Below, in pieces: positions 24,955 to 31,995 of a stretch of 42,771 bases of DNA. The notes beneath the pieces were generated by a model. That model had not been told where the DNA came from. It saw only the letters and a program-made list of their open reading frames with translations, and did not search any database. The DNA is taken from the NCBI RefSeq assembly GCF_900102215.1, contig NZ_FNBG01000038.1, positions 1 through 42,771 of the forward strand, read 5' to 3'. The stretch comes from Fontibacillus panacisegetis (GTDB lineage Bacteria; Bacillota; Bacilli; Paenibacillales; Paenibacillaceae). Position numbers and translations under genes: made by a program. The first letter of the stretch is position 1; each line of letters starts with the position of its first letter.

Positions 24955-25440
24955 TTACCCTCGATTCATAATGTGTCTGACTTCTCTTGTCTGTTGTAAT
25001 TGACCTATATCGATCCCTTGTCTAATGAATTCCGGAACGATCGGATACTGATCTAGTTCACTGATGTGAATCCATCTACTCACTGAAATACCTTCAAGAC
25101 AATTGAACTCTGTTTCAGTTACTTCTATTCCATCATCGATTTGAATCAGATAATAAAAGCCCAACTCATGAAAGTCCTTATTGTCCAATCTAAAGAAATT
25201 CTCTACAATCCAAACTAGTCTTTTGCTTTTGATCTTCCAACCATATTCCTCATGTAGTTCTCTTTCTATTGTCTCTTGTGTTTCTTCCATCATTTCAACT
25301 CTTCCTCCTGGCAAGAACCAGTAATCACTGTTATTGAAACGTTGGAAGAGTATTCGGTCCTCCTTGACGATCAGACACACTGCCCTTAAATTAAACTTCT
25401 GTGAATTTCCCACATTAAATGAAATCATCATCGAAATCAC
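24955..25440 (-). CDS. NUDIX hydrolase
   Basis: This 161-residue protein has a complete NUDIX box: WFLPGGRVEMMEETQETIER followed by E-L-H-E-E-Y-G-W (about residues 41-69). A hydrophobic CLIVKEDRILFQRF precedes it and FHELGFYYLIQIDD follows. Several Met codons lie near the start (residues 1, 4 and 5); ATG 25440 or 25431 are equally possible. The frame is intact. Substrate unknown. It shares its cassette with the methyltransferase downstream. Confidence 0.9.
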   Translation of the reverse strand: MISMMISFNVGNSQKFNLRAVCLIVKEDRILFQRFNNSDYWFLPGGRVEMMEETQETIERELHEEYGWKIKSKRLVWIVENFFRLDNKDFHELGFYYLIQIDDGIEVTETEFNCLEGISVSRWIHISELDQYPIVPEFIRQGIDIGQLQQTREVRHIMNRG

Positions 25441-25454
25441 ATCCTTCCGAATGG

Positions 25455-25480
25455 CCTGATGCGTGAAAATGGTGTTAAAT
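25455..25480 (-). repeat. attC-like site U, right end only
   Basis: GCCTGATGCGTGAAAAT and the right end GTTAAAT remain. The left half is gone and the NUDIX gene starts a few bases away. Confidence 0.6.
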
Positions 25481-25523
25481 GTTATAATCTGTTGGTGTGT
25501 TTTTCGAATATACCGAATAAAAT

Positions 25524-26534
25524 CTACTCAGCATACATGCTGTTCATCAATGCTGTATAAGTTAGCATATTTTGTGGCACCCCATTAAACTCCAATGCAT
25601 AAAACTCAAATGAACGATCATTAATTAGTTTGTATTGAATGAGTACATTGGTATTTTTCCCTTGATATGTAATTTTTCTCTTAACATTAACATATGTATT
25701 TCTATCGTCCCCTATAATAGCTTCCCATTTAGGATCTAGAAAATAGTTATCTACCATTTGACTCACTGTTTTATTAGGATACGAATTCATTGTCCCCTCT
25801 TTAACAAGATCAACAGCACTTGGGTCTGCAATACCAGTAATTCCAGAAATCCACGTTGGAGCGAAAATCATAATTACAAACGTAATACACCAAACAATGG
25901 CATAAACACTTTTCTGTTTCAACAAATGTGCTCTTCTAAAAAGATAAACTGGAATAAAGAATATTGCCCACACCAACATTTCTTTAGTGTTATAGCCAGC
26001 TTTTTTTATTTTTCTTTCATCAATAATACACAGTATGGTATTAAGTATTGTAGTAATAAACCATAATGAACCGCTAGCCACACCAATTGCTCCAGCAATT
26101 ATATATTCTAACAAAGTCCCTAAAATTGGTGTGAATGCCAATATACATACTAATGTATTATTAATATCCTCGCCTTTCAACGGTGGTGGTTCAATACTTT
26201 TATCGATCAAATCTGTATGACTTATGTCCGCCCATTCTGACATTCCATATTTCCAAACTTTAGTGCCTAAAAATACTTTTTCATTTTTATAAAGGTTGAG
26301 CAGCTCAAGCCTTGAAACAGGTCCGTGTCTTTCCCCATTTAATGCATAATACCATTGTTCGTTTTTTTGATCTGATAATGCAATATCTGCGACAATAGAT
26401 ATATCCTCACTTTCTTTGGGTTTGTCCCATTTCAAGCCCTTAAGTTTGTATGGTGTAAATACTGTATTTCCGCAATTAGGACAAATTACATTTTTCTGTT
26501 CCTTCTGTTCCTCCCCGCACTTGCTACAAAACAT
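25524..26534 (-). CDS. Zinc-ribbon and GYF_2-domain membrane protein
   Basis: The 336-residue protein has an N-terminal zinc ribbon (MFCSKCGEEQ ... ICPNCGN, two CxxC pairs), then a GYF_2 (DUF4339) domain with EQWYYALNGERHGPVSRLEL (about residues 59-78) and W-x-x-G-M-S-E-W. About four membrane segments follow (residues 128-240), and then a soluble C-terminal domain (SQMVDNYFLDPKWEAI..IQYKLINDRSFEFYAL). Such proteins place a peptide-recognition domain at the membrane; a function is not known. Intact, and the longest gene of the array. Single gene of its cassette between sites U and V. Confidence 0.8.
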   Translation of the reverse strand: MFCSKCGEEQKEQKNVICPNCGNTVFTPYKLKGLKWDKPKESEDISIVADIALSDQKNEQWYYALNGERHGPVSRLELLNLYKNEKVFLGTKVWKYGMSEWADISHTDLIDKSIEPPPLKGEDINNTLVCILAFTPILGTLLEYIIAGAIGVASGSLWFITTILNTILCIIDERKIKKAGYNTKEMLVWAIFFIPVYLFRRAHLLKQKSVYAIVWCITFVIMIFAPTWISGITGIADPSAVDLVKEGTMNSYPNKTVSQMVDNYFLDPKWEAIIGDDRNTYVNVKRKITYQGKNTNVLIQYKLINDRSFEFYALEFNGVPQNMLTYTALMNSMYAE

Positions 26535-26580
26535 ATTTTCAACTCCCTTTGTTTGAATGATTTAACCTTGCACCAGTTTC

Positions 26581-26715
26581 TTATAACGTTTTTTTATTCA
26601 TGAATTCTCACCGTCTTAAGGCCGTTACACCGCGCGTGTGCTTATTCGGTGCAGGATTGTTGGTCTGAATCTCTTTCTTTAAAAGTACCTCTGGCGACCA
26701 AGGGGCTCGTAAGAG
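26581..26715 (-). repeat. attC-like site V, right end lost
   Basis: Left end TTATAAC, arm TTATTCATG, GTCTTAAGGCC and GTGCAGGATTGTTGG, then GCGACCAAGGGGC. It loses similarity near 26715 without the GTTA end. The rest of the 26,535-26,916 interval shows no gene, only the terminator below. Confidence 0.75.
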
Positions 26716-26861
26716 CAAACTATTCAACTCAATAATTTCAATTTTATTTTTTTCAATCTCTTTACCCCTCAAACGTCTTCAACTGGCCTGTTTGAGCCGG
26801 AAGCTTTCACCACTGGGCCTCTTTCTTTTTGCACTTCACCTGAGCATTTTTACGCTGCAAT

Positions 26862-26893
26862 AGAAAAAGAGTGCCAGATATTTCTGGTACTCT
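26862..26893 (-). terminator. Rho-independent terminator after the CPBP-like gene
   Basis: Minus strand: AGAGTACCAGA-AATA-TCTGGCACTCT followed by TTTTCT, 24 bp past the stop at 26917. Confidence 0.8.
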
Positions 26894-26916
26894 ACTCCAT
26901 TAGTCTTATCAAACAG

Positions 26917-27579
26917 TTAGAGAATAAAAGCAATTGCTATAAACAAATAGCTCCATTTAAAATCTTTTTCACAATTTATATAAATTATACCTGCTAAAAT
27001 AGAAAAGAATATAGTGAATAAACCGCCACTTATTCCTTGTAGAAAGATATGCGTAACACCCCATGTTATAGCTAGAAATAGACCACCACTTGGGATATTT
27101 TTGCTTATTGAAAATTGTTTTTCACTGAACCGTTGCCCAAAGCTAATGCATAAAACGATAAGCGCAGATTCGCCTAAGTAATAAAAAATCTGTAATAGAT
27201 ATGTAATGATATTTCCTTGTGAACCATTTTTAAATTCAACTAACGGTTTGAAACCATTAAAACCAATGAATGTAGCAATTGTTATCATTACTATTAAAAT
27301 TAGAATAACCAGAAATTTCTGTACTGTTAGTTTATGTTTGACTGCAAAAACGTCGAAATCAAATTTCTTTTTTGAATAATGTATTAACAAATAAGAAACA
27401 GCAAACCAAAGAAGTCCTGTTAAAATAGAGTTTAATCCTTTACTTAGTTCCTCTATACCTAATAAATTAACAATAATCCCAAGTATTAGTTCCACACTAA
27501 ATCCTGCAAAAGCATACAATCCTAACCATAGAAATTCAATAGGTTGTATCTTTTTTGTGTTGCCAACATCTGATATCAT
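26917..27579 (-). CDS. CPBP-type intramembrane protease-like protein
   Basis: This 220-residue protein starts at ATG 27579 after AAAGGAGAAG and has about seven membrane segments. The C-terminal half resembles the CPBP/Abi family: YYLGESALIVLCISFGQRFS (about residues 130-149), where the family has EE-x3-R, and WGVTHIFLQG (about 174), where it has F-x3-H. The first Glu pair is reduced to GE and the Arg spacing is unusual, so catalysis is doubtful. Many CPBP proteins protect against bacteriocins or process membrane peptides. It has its own terminator. No attC lies on its upstream side. Confidence 0.6.
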   Translation of the reverse strand: MISDVGNTKKIQPIEFLWLGLYAFAGFSVELILGIIVNLLGIEELSKGLNSILTGLLWFAVSYLLIHYSKKKFDFDVFAVKHKLTVQKFLVILILIVMITIATFIGFNGFKPLVEFKNGSQGNIITYLLQIFYYLGESALIVLCISFGQRFSEKQFSISKNIPSGGLFLAITWGVTHIFLQGISGGLFTIFFSILAGIIYINCEKDFKWSYLFIAIAFIL

Positions 27580-27961
27580 TTTTTCTTCTCCTTTATTGAA
27601 ATCAATTTATTAGTTATAGCAGAAAAAAAATCATCTACACATTCCAGTAGTTCATCAATGCTACTAAACCATGTTCTTTGAATCTCTTTCAGTTCCTCAT
27701 AGATAGATGACCCCTCTATTGTATATTATTTCACAAGTGTGGATCGGCTACATCGAATTTTGTAAAGAAAGTTCCATTATTAAAAAGTTCTGATATCTCA
27801 TCTAATTGATATCTAAGTTCATACGTCAAGAAATATTGATATGATCAAGAATACGATTTAGCGTTGGTTTATTGCAGACAAAAATAAACGTTCTATTGCA
27901 ATGCAAATTGAATATCTAATTGAGGCACATTCACGACTTCTAAAATCTGAGTCAGCTTAGT
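27580..27961. other. Decayed stretch between the CPBP-like and GNAT genes
   Basis: A minus-strand piece (about 27,590-27,720) reads SIYEELKEIQRTWFSSIDEL and then LECVDDFFSAITNKL without a start; I cannot place it. A plus-strand piece is listed separately at 27862. The rest has no coding pattern that I can support and no attC ends, so the site between these two cassettes has been lost. Confidence 0.4.
27862..27960 (+). pseudogene. Arc/CopG-like antitoxin-type remnant
   Basis: After a TAG, the plus strand reads RWFIADKNKRSIAMQIEYLI then E-A-H-S-R-L-L-K, the C-terminal half of a ribbon-helix-helix protein like Arc (A-x-K-N-x-R-S-x-x-x-Q-I). The N-terminal strand is missing. Its stop at 27958-27960 is two bases from the GNAT stop on the other strand. 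Confidence 0.4.
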
Positions 27962-27962
27962 T

Positions 27963-28505
27963 TTATATTTTATGTACTGTTTCAATATTCCAGTCTGCTC
28001 TTAATAATGTCATGCATATTTGCGGTTCTGTATCAACAGTCCTGCATAAATCAGATTCAACAAAGCCATATTTCTTGACAGATGCAATTGATGCTTTATT
28101 TTGTGGATGTGTAAGTATATATGTACATTCTACGCCTAGATGCAAAAAGCAAATATTTATTAAATAAGGCAGCGCTTCTGTTACATAACCTTGTCTCCAA
28201 TACTCTTTCCAGATATCATATCCAATTTCTACTTGATTCTTCACGGGGTCCCAATAATGATATCCGCATGTTCCAATAAATTTATCACTTTTTTTATCAA
28301 ACATTCCATAACGTAGATACCCTTTTCCTTCTGGATTCTGGTAGTGTTCGATAATACTTTTGGCCTCTTCTTTATCACAAGGGGGTTCACTAAAATACTT
28401 ACACATATCAATATCAGAAAACTGTCTGTGAATTGATTCAATATCGTGTTCATTTAATAAACGAAATTTCAGACGTTTGGATTCAAAAGGTTGTGATAAA
28501 TTCAT
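27963..28505 (-). CDS. GNAT acetyltransferase (RimJ/RimL-like)
   Basis: ATG 28505 is chosen because GAGGTG lies six bases upstream; the longer frame begins inside that site. The 180-residue protein starts MNLSQPFESKRLKFRLLNEH, has IGTCGYHYWDPVKNQVEIGY (about residues 74-93), the acetyl-CoA loop KEYWRQGYVTEALPYLINIC (about 97-116, with R-Q-G-Y-V-T-E-A) and NKASIASVKKYGFVESDLCR. This is the pattern of RimJ/RimL-type N-acetyltransferases. Frame intact. Single recognisable gene before site W. Confidence 0.9.
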   Translation of the reverse strand: MNLSQPFESKRLKFRLLNEHDIESIHRQFSDIDMCKYFSEPPCDKEEAKSIIEHYQNPEGKGYLRYGMFDKKSDKFIGTCGYHYWDPVKNQVEIGYDIWKEYWRQGYVTEALPYLINICFLHLGVECTYILTHPQNKASIASVKKYGFVESDLCRTVDTEPQICMTLLRADWNIETVHKI

Positions 28506-28547
28506 TTTTGTCACCTCGATTTTTTATACTAACATTTGAGCGGTTTC

Positions 28548-28671
28548 AGCTAACGTTTTTGTGTTCGCGACGCTCGACGAATGTTGAGTGCGTCCAGTTG
28601 ATTCTACTTCCCTGCCAAAGTCTCCTGCCGTACTAAGGGCGAATGACCGAAGCGCGAATATGGTGTTATCG
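28548..28671 (-). repeat. attC-like recombination site W
   Basis: Complete site with ends AGCTAAC and GTTATCG, arms GTGTTCGCGAC / GCGCGAATAT and a short central stem CTCGACGAATGTTGAG. The right end GTTATCGGAA matches the left end of site X at nine of ten positions. Confidence 0.88.
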
Positions 28672-28705
28672 GAAGTTCGGGACATCATCGAGTAACTAAC
28701 TTCTA

Positions 28706-29524
28706 TCATTTCTGAAAGTCATTCAAGATTATTATTATTTCATTTGTCAACTCTTCAAAAGAGTCTAATTTCAATAGCTTAAAGTAAATGCTTCTTAAGA
28801 AATTCTTCGTATTCCCTCTAATTATGTTATCCTCAGGAAGCTTGCCCTCAATCTTTATTTTCTTGAATTGTTGGATCCAATTAATTAACAAATCGTTTTT
28901 TATCATTTTCTTGCTAATAACTTGAACCACTGCCCTAGCTAATCTATCATCTTCATTATCCATGTAATAATATTTATTATTGTTTAAAGTTTTCTGTTGG
29001 ATGACTTCTAGAATCCCAAATAAATGATGTTCAGAATAATATGAAGATGCAGCGATTGATTCTAAAGCATCAGCAGCATGGGCTATTGCATGTGCCCATC
29101 CCTTATGTAAAATATAGCCTCTTAGATCTTCTTCAAAATTAAAATACCTAATTACTTTTGTGTATATTTCTTCATAGTCTGTTTCAGTTAATATATTGGA
29201 CTTCTGATTATAAATAAAAATAAGAGGAATAAAAAGTACTGAGAAAGAACGAGTGAATACTGTATCATCATCAGAATTACCTATTCTGAAAAACAAGTGA
29301 TTATCGTCCAAAATCAGATTTGTAATTTGTTTCACTAAGTCCCCATCAAGACTGTGATCTATCATCCATCTTGCTAATGCCGCATAAATCAGTTCTCTCA
29401 ATTCAGAGTCAACTGTGCCTATTTGTTGTATCATTTTGGCTATAATTAGACGAAGATTAGACTCTTCAGGAATTTGATAATTGTGATCACTAATTGAAAT
29501 AAGTAGTTCCTTGATATTATTCAT
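28706..29524 (-). CDS. DUF2785-domain protein
   Basis: This 272-residue all-helical protein has the DUF2785 pattern: LIYAALARWMIDHSLDGDLV (about residues 45-64), GNSDDDTVFTRSFSVLFIPL (about 82-101) and EEDLRGYILHKGWAHAIAHA (about 129-148) followed by A-D-A-L. The last motif has conserved His residues that may bind a metal or ligand. The family is common in Firmicutes and its function is not known. Frame intact. It is the single gene of the cassette bounded by sites W and X. Confidence 0.85.
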   Translation of the reverse strand: MNNIKELLISISDHNYQIPEESNLRLIIAKMIQQIGTVDSELRELIYAALARWMIDHSLDGDLVKQITNLILDDNHLFFRIGNSDDDTVFTRSFSVLFIPLIFIYNQKSNILTETDYEEIYTKVIRYFNFEEDLRGYILHKGWAHAIAHAADALESIAASSYYSEHHLFGILEVIQQKTLNNNKYYYMDNEDDRLARAVVQVISKKMIKNDLLINWIQQFKKIKIEGKLPEDNIIRGNTKNFLRSIYFKLLKLDSFEELTNEIIIILNDFQK

Positions 29525-29567
29525 AATTTACTCCTTTAGTAGGTTTAAAGTGGGTTATCCGAATTTC

Positions 29568-29725
29568 AGATAACGTTCCCGTGTTCACGACGTCCCACCA
29601 CCTTAAGTGAACGCAGTGAGCGGCCGCAATCGGTTAGGTGCGGATGTGTCCCGGCAATCGCTTCCTCGACTTATCTTTCGGGACCTAGGCGGCTTGTCCG
29701 CCGATGCTTGAACACATTGTTAGAT
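29568..29725 (-). repeat. attC-like recombination site X
   Basis: Complete site with ends AGATAAC and GTTAGAT and arms GTGTTCACGAC / GCTTGAACAC. It has GCGGCCGCAATCGGTTAGG and GGTGCGGATG in common with site L, and a GGCGGCTTGTCCGCC hairpin. Its right end pairs perfectly with the left end of site Y. Confidence 0.9.
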
Positions 29726-29822
29726 GAAGTTACTTGGCCCCGGAGCGATGCCTTCAAAATATGTTTTAATGTATTAAACTCAGTGTTCTTGACAATATCC
29801 TTATAAGGAGTTGAAAGTTTCC

Positions 29823-30014
29823 ATGGCCATGAGTAAAAAAGACCTTACAGACTTAATTGATAAACTATCTGAGAAAGATATCCCATATCATATTCCTTAC
29901 GATGACGAGCCGTTGACAGAAGATGATCTTCAGGCGATAAGAGAAGCAAAAAAAGAATACCTTGAGGGGAAAACTATAAAGTTCGAGGATATTCTAGCTG
30001 AATTACAAAGTTGA
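29823..30014 (+). CDS. Antitoxin of a RelBE-type pair
   Basis: I prefer ATG 29823, 12 bases after AAGGAG; a TTG at 29811 touches that site. The roughly 63-residue acidic protein starts MAMSKKDLTDLIDKLSEKDI and ends DDLQAIREAKKEYLEGKTIK then F-E-D-I-L-A-E-L, a pattern common in antitoxins whose C-terminal helix binds RelE-type toxins. It is one of very few cassette genes on the plus strand, against the array direction, so it must have its own promoter. The toxin gene overlaps its end. Confidence 0.75.
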   Translation: MAMSKKDLTDLIDKLSEKDIPYHIPYDDEPLTEDDLQAIREAKKEYLEGKTIKFEDILAELQS

Positions 30015-30262
30015 GTTATCCAAGCGATCATACAAGTACTTAGAGAAACTCGACAAAAAGAGTAAAGAGCGAGTCTCAAATCACCTACTACTCCTAACAG
30101 AAAATCCTCGCAATCCTGGACATTAAGAAAATCCAAGGCGAGTCCTCAATGTATAGACTTCGTGCTGGAAGTTTTAGAATCCTTTATATGATTGAAGATA
30201 ATATTCATATTATCACTGTCATTAAGATCGGACCACGGGGTGATGTTAATAATGATTTGTAG
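29998..30262 (+). pseudogene. RelE/ParE-type toxin, frameshifted
   Basis: The toxin frame begins at CTG 29998 inside the antitoxin end (LNYKVELSKRSYKYLEKLDK, then K-S-K-E-R-V), a RelE-like N-terminus, and stops at TAA after LTENPRNPGH. The next frame continues DIKKIQGESSMYRLRAGSFR then ILYMIEDNIHIITVIKIGPR with the family's C-terminal R-G-D, to TAG 30262. Compared with the copy at 22,028, five bases (CGAAC) are missing at the break. Cassette ends are perfect (GTTAGATGAA / TTCATCTAAC). With the toxin dead, the antitoxin is probably free of selection, unless it still counters a toxin elsewhere. The CTG start is unusual. Confidence 0.8.
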
Positions 30263-30286
30263 GTCTTTAAATCCTCGAGTAATTTC

Positions 30287-30388
30287 ATCTAACGTTCCTA
30301 TATTCACGACATCCGCTGATTCCACTTCCCTGCCGATAGCTTCTTGCAGACCAAGGAGCTGCAAGGCTTCGATGCGTGAATATTATAT
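30287..30388 (-). repeat. attC-like recombination site Y
   Basis: Left end ATCTAAC, arms ATATTCACGAC / GCGTGAATAT, right end ATTATAT (G of GTTA changed). At 102 bp it is shorter than average. It is the attC nearest to the platform end. Confidence 0.82.
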
Positions 30389-30410
30389 AAAATGTCCCCG
30401 CCTTCGATGC

Positions 30411-30836
30411 CTAAGCTAAACAATTTCTCTTCTTCCAGCTTTCAATTTGCTTTATAAACTCCTTTGAACTAAATATGCTTTCCAATTTGTTTAACTGACT
30501 AACAATTATTTCATCTGATTTTATTGCACTAATTACTCTGCTTTCTAGTGCAAGATAACGTTCCTCTTTATATATTTTAATCAATTGATCTAGCATATCA
30601 TCTGACCAAGATAATTTATAAAAATGAAACCCAATAATATGCTCCTTTACACTATAAGCAATATTGATTTTGTCCTTATTTTCAGTAATAACTTTAATTG
30701 TTGTTTCTTTCAATAAGCTATGTATTCCATGTTGATCGCTAATGTCCAATACACTAATTAGATTTTCCACTTCTTTATAATTCTTTTGAGTTGCTGCCAT
30801 ATCAATCATTTTTATTATCGAACTGATGTTAGACAT
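30411..30836 (-). CDS. Hypothetical protein of the first cassette, unknown
   Basis: This 141-residue, mostly helical protein starts MSNISSIIKMIDMAATQKNY at ATG 30836 with GAGGGTGAATC upstream. It has short repeats of a leucine/isoleucine-rich helix type (VENLISVLDISDQHGIHSLL, then LDQLIKIYKEERYLALESRV), like HEAT-type scaffolds, but I cannot assign a family. It occupies the position next to the candidate attI, where the most recently captured cassette would lie. Frame intact. Confidence 0.65.
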   Translation of the reverse strand: MSNISSIIKMIDMAATQKNYKEVENLISVLDISDQHGIHSLLKETTIKVITENKDKINIAYSVKEHIIGFHFYKLSWSDDMLDQLIKIYKEERYLALESRVISAIKSDEIIVSQLNKLESIFSSKEFIKQIESWKKRNCLA

Positions 30837-30874
30837 TCAGATTCACCCTCAATTATTAATCATGCGAGGATTTC

Positions 30875-30990
30875 TTATAACTCCCCTATCTCTGCACATC
30901 ACAACCCCGAACAAATCCGGGGGATTTGCACCTCTTGCTGTCAACCTTGATTATACCTCTATTTCATTATTCTGTAAGTCCGATTATTCG
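30875..30990 (-). other. Candidate attI (platform recombination site)
   Basis: The core TTATAAC (30875-30881) ends the first cassette. The right side lacks the attC arms. It holds CTATCTCTGCACATCACAA, an AATCCGGGGGATT inverted repeat and CCTTGATTATACCTC, and ends at the stop of the integrase remnant. A diverged copy lies at 4645-4760. Position beside the recombinase remnant and absence of attC structure are what is expected of attI; integrase binding cannot be shown from sequence. Confidence 0.55.
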
Positions 30991-30992
30991 CC

Positions 30993-31290
30993 TTAACAGC
31001 TATACGATTGGTTAAACCAGATCACGGTGGATTCGGTCCAGTGGGCTTGGATGCGCTTCAGGTTTTTAGTGCTGACGTGGGTATAGCGCTCTGTGATGGC
31101 AGGTTTTGATCGTTTTCGTACTGTACCCCTTTGCCTTGAGTGTAATAATCATCTTTTGCTCTATTTTGGATATGATAGTGTCGTACTTATGATTTTGACA
31201 GGCTGCGCTCCAAGATAATGGTTGCAAGAAATCCGATACCATCGCTACAGCCAGAAAACATTGGTATAACTGCCGGATGTTTTTTTTCAA
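30993..31290 (-). pseudogene. Tyrosine recombinase (integron integrase?) remnant with central deletion
   Basis: From about 31160 on the minus strand, KMIITLKAKGYSTKTIKTC matches the start of the N-terminal SAM-like domain of XerC/XerD/integron integrases. A few codons later the frame changes to AITERYTHVSTKNLKRIQAH, the end of the catalytic domain with the nucleophile Tyr (T-E-R-Y-T-H-V-S-T), running to TAA 30993. About 250 residues between, with the catalytic Arg and His residues, are missing. It lies just outside the cassettes and points toward them. The segment that sets integron integrases apart from other Xer-type enzymes is in the missing part, so its identity as intI rests on location. 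Sequence from 31290 to 31165 has no clear family match. Confidence 0.7.
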
Positions 31291-31329
31291 AAAAATTTCC
31301 GATTCTTTCGGATTTCCGGCATTTGTCGC

Positions 31330-31995
31330 TCAATACTTCACCTTCAACCCAAACAGCTTAGCAAAACCGATCGCCTGCTCTGGCGACACGGTGCATCCGG
31401 GTAATGCTTGTACGGGTATATCGATCCGTTCATATGTACAAGTGCTGATGTCCATGCCTTTTAGCGATGTATCGTTAAAATCCGCCTCATTCAAATCGCA
31501 TTCATGGAGCTCCACATCCTTAAATTTGCAGCCGTAAAAATTCACATTCTGCAACGAGCTACCGTTGAATTTCACCTGTTTCAAGGATGCTTCCACAAAG
31601 TCGCTCAGATTCATCAGGCAATTTTCGAAAGTCACGAATCCGAGGTTCGCCTTGGACAGATTGACCCCGGTCAATTTACAATCCTTAAAATGCACACGGT
31701 GGATAATACCTTTGTGCAACACTGCGTTGGATAGATCACAGTTTTCCAGCACGGCATCCGTCATATCCATCCGCTCAAATTTGGTATGCGCAAACGAGCA
31801 GCCGCGGAACTGTACCTTGGATAGCGTGCATTTCTCCAACACCTCGTATTCAAAATGCGCGCCGCTCATCGTCGCACGTACCAGTTCATGATCCTCATCC
31901 GCCAGCAAATCTTCCCAAGCCGCCTCGTTTAAATCCGCCGGAAGCTGCGGAGGAATCATCTTTGTCTTAGCCGCCATCGTCCCAATTCCTTTCAT
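31330..31995 (-). CDS. Pentapeptide-repeat protein
   Basis: ATG 31995 has GGAGGTCAATT upstream. The 221-residue protein carries about 20 pentapeptide repeats of the A(D/N)LXX type from residue 40 to 195: CSFAHTKFERMDMTDAVLEN, then CDLSNAVLHK, CKLTGVNLSKANLGFVTFEN and CDLNEADFNDTSLKGMDIST. These fold into a right-handed square helix. Length and lack of membrane segments are like Qnr/MfpA proteins that shield DNA gyrase, but the whole-family resemblance is general and resistance is not implied. It is the first intact gene outside the array, on the same strand. Confidence 0.88.
   Translation of the reverse strand: MKGIGTMAAKTKMIPPQLPADLNEAAWEDLLADEDHELVRATMSGAHFEYEVLEKCTLSKVQFRGCSFAHTKFERMDMTDAVLENCDLSNAVLHKGIIHRVHFKDCKLTGVNLSKANLGFVTFENCLMNLSDFVEASLKQVKFNGSSLQNVNFYGCKFKDVELHECDLNEADFNDTSLKGMDISTCTYERIDIPVQALPGCTVSPEQAIGFAKLFGLKVKY

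Noticed and set aside
27590..27720. Transposase C-terminus (IS630-like) in the decayed stretch
   Set aside because: EELKEIQRTW looked similar at first, but no catalytic motif or terminal repeat is nearby and the match is too short.
779..30388. CRISPR array
   Set aside because: Repeats are 75-180 bp, imperfect, variable in the centre, and separated by genes of 300-1000 bp; there are no short uniform spacers or cas genes.
779..30388. Repeats as MITE or REP-type intergenic elements
   Set aside because: End complementarity is specific to each cassette, gene orientation is uniform, and a recombinase remnant lies at one end, which such elements do not explain.
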